From contig CM053328.1 in assembly GCA_028583605.1 (NCBI GenBank), positions 3,951,304-4,015,303 of the forward strand: 64,000 nucleotides of DNA. Direction: 5' to 3'. This document shows positions 27,101 through 39,100 of this stretch, piece after piece. The notes under the pieces are model-generated. The model worked only from the letters and a program-made list of their open reading frames with translations. It was not told where the DNA came from and searched no databases. This DNA comes from Dastarcus helophoroides (Eukaryota > Arthropoda > Insecta > Coleoptera > Bothrideridae). Position numbers and translations under genes: made by a program. The stretch's first letter is position 1; each line of letters begins with the position of its first letter.

Positions 27101-30100
27101 GATCTTCTTTCAGAATTTTCACTTATTTTTGAAATTTTCGACGTTTTATCATCAAAATCTCCGATTTTGGCCAAAATTTGACTTTTTTCAAAGTTTCGAC
27201 TTTTTTTTTCAAAATTTCAACTTTTTATTGAAAATGACCTTTTCTAGATTTCTGTTTTTTTTAATTCCTACCCTTTTTCCAAAATTCAGAATTTTTCACG
27301 AATTTTCGAATTTTTACGAATTCGACTTTGTGAAAAATTTTCTTTTCCTGAAAATTTTGAATTTTTTTGAAAAATCTGTTGTAAACTGCGAATTTTATTT
27401 AAAGATTCTAATTTTTTCTCGAATCCTTGAATTTTTACAAATTCGACTTTTTGAAAAATTCGATTTTTTCCTGAAAATTTCGAATTTTTTAAAATAATTT
27501 GACTTTTAAATTGCGAAATTTTTCAAGTTCAAAAAAAGTTTAAAGTTGGATTTTTCAAAATTCCAAATTTTTTGAAACTATCGATCTTTCAGAATTTCCA
27601 CTTTTTTAAAAATTTCGACATTTTATTATCAAAATTCCGATTTTGCCCAAAGTTTTGACTTTTTTCAAAGTTTCGACTTTTTTTCAAAATTTCAACTTTT
27701 TATTGAAAATTACCTTTTTTTGGATTTCTATTTTTTTATTCCTACCCTTTTTCCAAAATTCAGAATTTTTGTCGAATTTTCGAATTTTTACGAATTCGAC
27801 TTTGTGAAAAATTTTTCTTTTTCTAAAAATTTTGAATTTTTTTAAAAAATCTGTTGTAAACTGCGAAATTTTAAAAATCTAAATTTTTACCGAATCTTCC
27901 AATTTTTACAAATTCGACTTTATGAAAAATTCGATTTTTTCCTGAAAATTTTAAATTTTCAAAAATATTTTGACTTTTAAATTGCGACATTTTTCAAGTT
28001 AAAAAAAGTTTAAAGTTGGATTTTTCAAAATTCCAAATTTTTTGAAATTTTCGATCTTTCAGAATTTCCACTTTTTTAAAAATTTCGACATTTTATTATC
28101 AAAATTCCGATTTTGCCCAAAGTTTTGACTTTTTTCAAAGTTTCGACTTTTTTTTCAAAATTTCAACTTTTTATTGAAAATGACCTTTTTTAGATTTCTT
28201 TTTTTTTTAAATTCCTACCCTTTTTCCAAAATTCAGAATTTTTCACGAATTTTCGAATTTTTACGAATTTGACTGTGTGAAAATTTGTCTTTTCCTAAAA
28301 ATTTTGAATTTTTTTGAAAAATCTGTTGTAAACTGCGAATTTTCTTTTAAAAATCTAAATTTTTATCGAATCTTCCAATTTTTACAAATTCGACTTTTTC
28401 AAAAATGATTTTTTTTATAAAAATTTCGAATTTTTAAAAATAATTTGAGCTTTTTAAATAGCGAATTTAAAGCTGTCTTTTTAAAAAGGAGTATTTTTTA
28501 GGTTCAGAAAAGTTTAAAGTTGGATTTTTTAAAATTCCAATTTTTTTGAAATTTTCAATCTTCTTTCAGAATTTCCACTTTTTTAAAAATTTCGACATTT
28601 TGTCATCAAAATCTCGATTTTCCTGCGAGTTTTGATTTTTTCAAAATTTAGATTTTCTAAAGTTTCTTTTATTTTCAAAATTCTGACGTTTCTTCTCGAA
28701 TCTTCGAATTTTTTCAAATTGAAACTATAAAAAAATTTGATTTTTTCCTGAAAACTTTAAATATTTTTGATAATCTGATTTTTGCCCTTGAAAAAGGGGT
28801 ATTTTTTAATTTAAAAAAAAAATTAAAGTTGGATTATTCAAAATTCCAAGTTTTTTGAAATTTTTGATCTTTTTTTAGAATTTCCAGTTTTTTTTTGAAT
28901 AATTCGAAGGTTTTATCATCAAAATGTCGATTTTTCTCGAAGGTTTGATTTTCAAAATTCTAGGTTTATTGAAATTTTCGATCTTCTTTCAGAATTTTCA
29001 TTTATTTTTAAAAATGTCGACGTTTTATCATCAAAATTCCGATTTTGCTCAAAGTTTTGACTTTTCAAAATTCCAAATTTTTTGAAATTTTCGATCTTTC
29101 AGAATTTCCACTTTTTTAAAAATTTCGACATTTTATCATCAAAATCTCGATTTTCCTGCGAGTTTTTATTTTTTTCAAAATGAAGATTTTTTAAAGTCTT
29201 TCTTTTATTTTCAAAATTCTGATTTTTTCTCGAATCTTCGAATATTTTCAAATTGGAATTTATAGAAAATTAGATTTTTTCCTGAAAACTTCAATTCTTT
29301 TTGATAATCTGACTTTTGCGCTTTAAAAAGGTGTATTTTTTAAATTAAAAAAAAGTTTTGAAGTTGGATTTTTCAAAATTCGAAGTTTTTTAAAATTTTC
29401 CATCTTTCAGAATTTCCAGTTTTTTTTTGAATATTTCGACGTTTTATCATCAAAATGTCGATTTTTCTCGAAGGTTTGATTTTTCAAAATTTAGAGTTTT
29501 CTCGAATTGTCGAATTTTTTCAAATTCGAAATTTTGATAAATCTTTTCCTGAAAATTTATTTTGCAAAATCCTAATTTTTCCCGAATCTGTGAATCTTTG
29601 AAAATTTTAATTTTTGAAAAATTCACCTTTTCCCAAAAATTTCATTTTTTTTTAAGAATCTGTATTAAATTCGAAATTTAAGCCTGGCCCTTAAAAAAGG
29701 AGGATTTTTGGAAATTTTAATTTTTGTAAAATTTACTTTTTCCCAAAACTTTCAATTTTTTTCAAGAATCTGGCCTTTAAATTCCGAATTTAAGCCTGAC
29801 CCTTGAAAAAGGAGAATTTTTGGAAATTTTAAGTTTAGAAACATTTGACTTTTCCCAAAAATGTCAATTTTTTTCAAGGATCTGGCTTTTAAATTCCGGA
29901 TTTGAGCCTGACCCTTAAAAAAGGAGCATTTTTCAAGTGTTAGCTGAAAAGCTTTAAAACAAAGTCGAGTTTTTAAAAGAATTTTTGGGTTTGAAGTCTA
30001 AATATCGGAATTTTGAAAAGAAGATAAAAAAATTCTCGTAAAAGTTAAAGTTGTACGAAAAAAAAATCTGAGTTTTAACATTAAGCGACTATACTTTAGG

Positions 30101-33100
30101 GTAAATCCAATTAAATGTTTAAAAAATAGGCGACAGCAGGTGATAGATTTGAGGCATTTGTTCGATTCAGAGTTTGGAATCCAGAGACCGCCGGTTTCGA
30201 TCTTATTAGATCTCGTCAATCTGGAATACTCTATCCGAAATGGGACAAATGCCAGCGATTATAGCAGTTACTTTACCCCAGTGCAAGTAATTCCTATAAA
30301 ACGCCATCTAACGGAGGGTGCGAAAAAGCTATTCACAAGACCAAACGTGCAAATATAATACGATCCAGATTCCAAAGTGCAGCCCTCTATGTGCGCATAG
30401 TAGCAGATCAGGCTCTAACACCTATCTTCTGTTTCAGTATCCCAATCTATCAGTTGGAGTGTTCCATACGACTTACACGTACCTAAATACAATTCTGGAT
30501 GGGGAGCAGCCGCTCGTGGTTACTTCCAAACACACCGTAAGCAACACTGTGACTGCTCCCGATGACTACTTGTCACTGTTGCAACCATCGGAGAATATTT
30601 CGGCTTCCAAGGATACGAACACTTATTACAGTACAGTAGCTTTGGAAAAAACGCTTTATGAAGGCAACAGCACCAAAGTGGTTAGCACCAATGAGGTTTT
30701 AACTCAAGTTATCATAACAGAATCCACCCCTCCGAAAGCAACATCGGTTATGACGTCGTACATCGCACTAGATTTTATGGAGAATGAACCTAACATGTCA
30801 GATTTGACCACTACTGATGTGGTGAAAACGTATTACGTCACCTATACTTATAATTACAACACAGTGGAAAACGGGCAAACTGTTGTTAAAACTAACATTT
30901 CTACCTCTTCAGATGTGGTCACTAAAAAATTGTTTTTACACACCAAAAATATTAATGACAAAACGAAACAAAAAATCGACGCTGACAACATACGAATCTT
31001 AGCGACGAAAACCTATCAGACCACTCTGACGTATATGACCACGTTCCTTCAAGAGGGTAATACAGCAACTCCCACTGTGGTGAGTTCCCATTCCAAAATC
31101 GTCGAAAACGTCGTTACGGAGACCATAGATCCAAATATGTTGGATAAAAAATACCTCAAAGTCTTACGCCAAGAGCTCGAACAGACCCAAACATTGACCA
31201 AAATCGCCACTTTGGAAAATGGACAAAAATTAGAAATAACAGCAATCGCTAATACGATCGAAGAAGAAATTAAGCCAACTAAGGTGCTGCCAATTGTAAA
31301 AACCAAAATGCCCGATCATCCGTCAGTTCAACAACCACATCTGGAGAGCTCAAGCCCTAGCGTTATCACAGGATCTACGATAATATTCTTAGATGATGAG
31401 CCGTTGAACTCTACACCTTCCTTAAAAAAATCGACAATCAAAACGGCCATAAACACACAAGTCAATTCAGTAAAGAAGACTAAAGTTGCCACGAGTATTA
31501 GCAAAGCCAAGCGTGTTTCCAAAACCAAAGGTCAAATTCAACCCAGTAAAGTAGTATCGAACGTTCCAAGCAACAAACCAAAGCAGGAAGCTATTAAAAA
31601 GAAACCGATCAAAACAGAAGGGGGCGAAAACCAAGATCTTTTAGGCTTGGGCTCTATCAATATAAACAGTTTGAAGGTACTGACGCCAGTAATAAACGCA
31701 ATGGCGGGCTTAATCGAGACGAATTTGAAGTCGAATAGGAGAAATGATCAAAACCAAACTCAAAGCAAGAATAAGTTGGGGAAAATTCCTCCATCAGACG
31801 CCCAGAATCGATCTCCTATTTATATCCCTGTAGGGACGTTTTCCGACGATATTGAAATTGCCGAGAGTCAAAACATCGCCACTTTTCATTTGCAAGATAC
31901 TGAGGATTGGGCGAAAAAACCGGGGAAGGCCACACACGAAACCCCTCTTTTAAACGGGGGTATTCCGATATCGCCCGGTGATGTGATAACTGCGAACTCC
32001 GACGTTATCGTTGGGAAACCAGGGAGGATAATGCCGAGGATTCCGTCGATACCACTGAAGCAGGAGACGGCCGAAAGTAACGCCCCGGTGGATATGAAGC
32101 CGCCGCCGTTGCCGGCTAATAAACTTTGGCAGGACCATAAAGCGAATCATGGGCGTCACCCGATTGTCCACGCTCCAAATAAGGATGATTACGTCGGGCC
32201 GCCGCCTCCGTTACATAATAAGAATAAGGCGAATAAGCGGAAGCCTATACCATTGGGGTTGGATCCACCGAAGTTTAGTGGTTATGGGCAGTATGGGCAA
32301 GTTTATGCGGAAAATCAGAACAATTATGGTGTCGGTCAAGTTCAAGATGATGTAAAGCATATTCAGCCGCCGTCTTTACAGGATGAGATACAGAAACATT
32401 ATAATATTTTATCTAGGGAGACTATACCGATTTACGCCCAGGCTCATCCGACTATACCGCTGGCGAATTTTAATATCCAACCTTCGATTTTGAGCGAGCC
32501 GTTGGCGTTACCCGAAATTATTGAGCGATCAACGGGTCAACCACTTTTGATCAATATACAACCTAGTCAGGTTGCTTTTATCAATATACCACATAATCGT
32601 ACGACGGCTTTGGTGTATGGGGGTTCGACTGAACCTCATAAAAATGGACAATATTTCGATGATCCGTCACCATATCCTGATCCTGGTTATGTTAACGAGG
32701 TACAAAATCAAGTTATTCCGCAGTTTTCGTCGATTTATATCGGTAATCAGGTAAATCAACCGAATCAACAACAAGTTAACGGTTTTATAACAGTTCAGAA
32801 TCAACCCATTAATGTCCAACCTGATAATTCTGGAGATGAGACTGAGATAAGCCCAACGAGGCTAAATGATCAGGTGTATAATTTCGCCAATAATCATGAG
32901 GTAAGCGTTAATGTGCCGCCGATTTCATTTGGTATGATTCATCAGCCTGGTACCGACTTTCAAGCTCATGTGATTAATCATGGATCGGACGGTGGAGGTG
33001 TCCAGTATGTACTACCACCAGTAGCTTACGAGGTCATCAAGGACCAAGAACATAACGATATTCCCCATCATCATCATCAATTGAAACTGGGGCAAAATAA

Positions 33101-36100
33101 CCAGAACCAGTTTTCTCAAAGCGACAATCAAAGGCCAGATGATGTATACAGGGTGCAACAGCTTCCTCAGATTAGGCCGAATAACGTTGATAAACATTTT
33201 TATCAAATTGAAGATACTGGAACGTTGAAACCTCCACCTATGAAGGTGCAGTCTTATGATCACATCACTAACTATCCTTCAACTGGGGAGTTTTTGCAGA
33301 TATCTCCTCCGGAAAACTTTTCGAATGTCGCTGGAGGAAGCGCTGCTGGAGGAAGCGTTGCTGCGGGAAGCATTGCTGGAGGAAGCGTTGCTGGAGGAAG
33401 CGTTACTGGGGGAAACGTTGCTGGGGGAAACGCTGCTGGGGGAACCGTTTTGAAGAAACCTCCTCAAGTCCAATCGCATTTTAATAGACCTAATACGGTT
33501 GCCCATCAAGATCGACTCAAACCTTACCACGAGAGACCTAATCATCAAGAAAAACCAAATTTTTATCAAAACAGACACAGACCAAATCGTAACCGCGAAA
33601 GACCAACTCAAAGTAAAATTACGCCGCCGAAGCGACATTTTCTCAGACTGAGACCTCGGCCTGATAATCAAAAAATCAGCAACGATATTTCATCTGTTTT
33701 AACTCCTCCGCCTTATCAACCGATTCGTCAAAACTTTAAAACAAACAAACCGATTCCCATACCTTTAATACCAGAAATATTGGTGAATAAAGAACAAAAT
33801 TTGGCCACTTATTTACTTTCGGAAAAAGTTAATGACGATGACGACTTGGTTAATGAAGAAGGTGAAGTTATCCAAGAATCTAACAGTAGACCTTTGCGTC
33901 CGGGTCAAGTACCGGTGGAAATTTTAAAAATCTCCACCACAACCCCAAATTCGATACCATTGCATTTCAACGATACTACATTCGAAGAACAAATCAATCA
34001 TATGAAACCACCGGTTGTTTCCAACCCGAGACCGTTTGTCTTACGACCGGAAAACCAACAAACTAACCAAATAATCAACTTTGAGCTTCCAGAAAATAAA
34101 TTTGATCCGAATAATTTCGCAACGAAGAACTCAACCGCCATACTTCTGCCAAACAATCAGGACTATTTCGATGATGGGTTCGGGTCTAAACAGACGGCGC
34201 CTCCGCATTTAATAGAATCCACAAAACTGAAACCTTTGCAAAATAACGTTGAAATTTGGTCAAATACTAGGCCGAAGGTAACATCGTTACCAATTGATTC
34301 GCCAACGGTGCCACCAAAGATATTGAGGCCGGTTAATTTCCAAACGGAAAAACCTTATTTAGTCGTCAAGTTCCCCGATGAAGCTACAACAACAGAACAA
34401 CTCGATCTCAATATTGGGGAGGTGCCTATTCGAGAAATTTCGGTGCAAAATATGAGCGAGATGGAAGTGATGAAACCACCACCGCCACCGCCTAATCCCC
34501 AAGATCACATCAAGCGACCGGAAGTCAAGTCTATTACCTCCGCTGGTGAACATAGTGGCAGCTTTTAATAACGAAGTTGAGAATTCGCCCCCGCGCAAGA
34601 ACAACCAATCATTCGATTTGGGTTCCGAGAATTTAACCCCGAAACCGTTTGTACCTAAACCATCAGAGAATATGGAACCTCCTCCAAAGATTGTATCCGA
34701 TGAAGAGGTACTTGGGATGAATCCGCCTCCCTTATTGACGACACCAGCGGCAGTTCGACCTGTTTTTTCGCTAGAAATCGATCCACCCAAGGAAATACCG
34801 AAGCCGTTTTCGAGGCCACCGACAACCACCGAAGCAGCGATTAAAATCTCTAGACCGCGCAGGCCTTTTACTAGGAGACCTTATAGAACATCAACGGCGG
34901 TGGCCTCAACGACTACAGCAGTGTCCCCAACGACTTATAGACCACCTAGTAGGATACCTGACTTCTTATTTGGACTCTTCAACAGGAGCAGGGGTACCAC
35001 CCTTACCAAAGTCGATGGTTTTACCAAAGGCGATGGTTTTACCAAAAGCGGTGGTTTCACCAAAGGCGATGATTTTACCAACGGCGGTTTTACCAAAGTC
35101 AAAACAGTAACCAAAGCGGGTGGTATAACTAGACCTGATGCTACCACGATATCACCATCGCCCACGTATAAGATCAAATATACTTCCGAAGACCGACCAA
35201 CAACTGAACGCAATGATATAGAAACGACAACTCACGAGCACAGTGGTGGCGAAATTGATGTGGCTGGCTCCGAATTTGGCTTTAACAAAAACAACTCGCC
35301 TTCTGGAGGAGCTAACACGGTTGTTCTAGTGGTAGAGTCCAGTAAAAAAACCACACCATCATCTGACCATCACGACATCAAAGTAGCGGAGGCTACCCCA
35401 GAGTTGGATATTACTATGTTACCAACGCGCTACATAACGCACACCATGACGTCAACCGTGACTATTACAAAGACGACGGTCATTAAAACCTCTGGTGGAC
35501 CACCATCAACTTTAACCCTCCTAGTGACAAAAACCGAGAAAATCACCATTGTAGATACAGTGACGGAATTCCACACGTTACTGAAACCGACGAGTATAAC
35601 AGAAACTATAACGACAACCGTACAAACGGCCTCCCTCTACCCCTCGGATGTCTACGGTAACACATACCCTTCGATTCAACTGAAACCAACAATGGTCGAA
35701 TCCCATCCGTTACACACCGAACTAGTTGAAGAAACCGTCAATGAAGACCTCAGCGACTACATAATCACCGAAACCGATCCGCCCCCAAAACAACACCACG
35801 TTGAAGACAACGACACCATCTTCGTGGTTATGACAGACAAAAACAACGGCGGCGTGGTCAAGGTGCCCAACGGCGGCGTAGTCAAGGTGCCCAACGGCGG
35901 CGTAGTCAAGGTGCCCAACGGCGGCGTAGTCAAGGTGCCCAACGGCGGCGTAATCAATGTGCCCAACGGCGGCGAAATCAATGTGCCCAACGGCAGTTAC
36001 GAAACCCAAGACCGCGATGAAATGATTCACGAGCAGGAGGCCAACAACGTTCTTCTCGGCGGTATCCTAATAGCTAACCCGCCGAGTTTACCAACTCCTG

Positions 36101-39100
36101 AAGTCAAGTCTACTTCTGCGGATAAATGTGAGCCGGAATGTAAGCCGGCAAGGAACGAGTTGTGTCAGAAAGTCGACGGGGTGATGAGGTGTGTGTGCAG
36201 GCCTGGTTTCGCGCGAATGTTCCCTGATCGACCGTGCATACGTAAGTGGGATCAATCGTAGTTTTTTTTCAATTTATTTAACATTTCTTCGGCCCAGTTT
36301 GGAAATATTTAAATTTTTATGGTTTGTTGACAATTTTCTAAACAGTTTTTGAAATGCGACTACGTGATATTTAAATTTATTGAAAACGTCACTTCATGAC
36401 AGTTCACGTAGTCGCATTTCAAAAACTGTTTAGAAAATTGTCAACAAACCATAAAAATTTAAATATTTCCAAACTGGGCCGAAGAAATGTTAAATAAATT
36501 GAAAAAAAACATATTTCCGGTCAATAAGAACAATCGTAGTTTGTTGTATTTATTGGAGTTTTTTTTAGCGACTTACACGTATAACTTGAGGGTGGATTTG
36601 GATCGCTTGGGTCGAAATCATTTGTATTACAACGACAATTTGGCTGACAATAACTCTTCAGAATTTCTTCGTTTGGCTTCGACGACGCACGATGCTCTCG
36701 ACAGGATGGTGATGCAGTCAGATTTGAGAGATATCTATCATGGGATTCATATCAACTCGTTTGAACCCAAATCTGATGGTTCTGGAATAGTGAATTCTTT
36801 CTATTTACAGGTAGAACGACTTTAAACTTCAAAATCTTGAGCATATTTCAAAAATAACAGCGAACTAGTTATCATTGTAGATAATACAATATCATTGTAT
36901 ATAATACAATATCATTGTATATAATACAATATCATTATATATAATACAATATCATTGTATATAACGCAAACTTCCAATAAGAAACAGGGCCGTGCGGTAA
37001 ATTTTCTCAGTATGATGCAGCTCTTCGAAATGCTCGCCCCATAAACGTTTATTTTCTACTTTTTTTTTTGAAAATCCTAATTTTTTCTCAGAATTTTGAA
37101 CTTTCCTCGAACTTTCGACTTTTCTTGAATTTTTATTGTTAAAAATTATGAATTTGCGATCTTTTTAAAATTTCAACTTACGCAGAAACACTTCGACGTT
37201 ATTTTTCAAAATTTATATACTTTTACAATTTCAAAAAATGTTCACTTCATAATTGGGTTTTTATTAAAAATTTAGATTTTTTTAATATTTCGTCTATTTC
37301 TCAAAACTTTTATTTTGTTGAAAATTTCGAAGATTATGAATTTGCGCTCTTTGTAAAATTTCAACTTACGAAGAAACACTTCGATGTTATTTTTCAAAAT
37401 TTATGTACTTTTAAAATTTTCAAAAAGTGTTCACTTCATAATTGGGCTTTATTTTGAAAATTTAGATTTTTTTAATATTTCGTATTTTTCTCAAAACTTT
37501 TATCTTGTTGAAAATTACGAAAATTATGAATTTGCGCTCTTTTTAAAATTTCAACTTACGAATAAACACGTCGATGTTATTTTTCAAAATTTATGTACTT
37601 TTAAAATTTTCAAAAAACGTTCACTTCATAATCGGGTTTTTATTGAAAATTTAGATTTTTTTAATATTTCGTCTTTTTTTCAAAATTTTTATTTTGTTGT
37701 AAGAAACACTTCGACGTTATTTTTCAAAATTTATATACTTTTAAAATGTTCAAAAAGTGTTCACTTCATAATTGGGCTTTTTTTTGAAAATTTAGATTTT
37801 TTTAATATTTCGTCTTTTTCTCAAAATTTTTATCTTGTTGAAAATTTCGAAAATTATGAATTTGCGCTCTTTTTAAAATTTCAACTTACGAATAAAAACG
37901 TCGATGTTATTTTTCAAAATTTATGTACTTTTAAAATTTTCAAAAAACGTTCACTTCATTATCGGGTTTTTATTGAAAATTTAGATTTTTTTAATATTTC
38001 GTCTTTTTCTCAAAATTTTTATTTTGTTGTAAGAAACACTTCGACGTTATTTTTAAAAATTTATATACTTTTAAAATTTTCAAATTGTGTTCGCTTCATA
38101 ATTGGGCTTTTTTTGAAAATTTAGATTTTTCTAATATTTCAGTCTTTTTCTCAAATTTTTATTGTTGTTGTAAGAAACACTTCGACGTTATTTTTCAAAA
38201 TTTATATACTTTTAAAATTTTCAAAAAATGTTCACTTCATGATTGGGCTTTTATTGAAAATTTAGATTTTTGTTGATTCGATTTGATTTGAATTCGATTT
38301 GATTTTAATGTGATTTGATTTGAATCAATTCGATTTTGATTCGATTTTGATTCAATTTTGATTCGATTCAATTTTAATTCGATTTGATTTTATTAGATTT
38401 GATTTTGATTCAATTGTTATTCGATTTCGATTCGATTTTGATTCGATTCAATTTTGACTTGATTCAATTCGATTTGAATTCGGTTCTATTTTGTTTCGAT
38501 TAAATTTTGATTCGTCTCGATTTTAATTGGATTCGATTTTAATTCGATTAAATTTTGATTTCATTGGATTCGATTTTTATTCAATTTTGATTTGATTCAA
38601 TTTGGATTCGATTCGATTTTATTTCGATCCGATCTTCATTCGATTTGATTTGATTCGATTTTTATTCGATTAAATTTTGATTCGATTCGATTTTAATTCG
38701 ATTTGATTTTGCTTCAATTAAATTTTGATTCCTTATTTTTAATTCATTCGAAGTTCAGACTTTTATACAGCAAATTGAAATTTTATTTTAAAAAAATCGA
38801 CTTTGAACATTTTAATTTTGATTCGATTTTAACTTGATTTTGATTTCACTTCGATTTGATTTGACTTTGATTCGATTTTGATTTGATTCAATTTTGATTT
38901 GATTCGATTTTGATTCGATTCGATCTTCATTCGATTTGATTTTGATTAGATTCGATTTGATTTTGAGTCGATCCAATTATGATTTGATTTGTATTCAATT
39001 TTTATTCGATCTCGATTTTGATTCAATTCAATTTTGATGCGATTTGTATTCGATTATTAGTCGATTTAATTTTGATTTGGATCAATTCGATTTTAATTTT

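Noticed and set aside
27063..27497. 144-codon Phe-rich open frame in the T-rich array
   Set aside because: Composition artefact of TTTTTCAAAATTTC words; no start context, splice sites or homology.
30140..30358. 72-codon frame just before the second giant exon
   Set aside because: No splice connection and a different frame from the gene; the TTTCAG acceptor at 30437 explains the exon start.
36871..36964. Regular repeats considered as a CRISPR array
   Set aside because: Units are directly adjacent with no unique spacers, and the sequence is eukaryotic.
37384..38276. 246-codon Phe/Leu/Asn-rich open frame
   Set aside because: It lies in a tandem T-rich repeat inside the hAT-like element and repeats with the unit.
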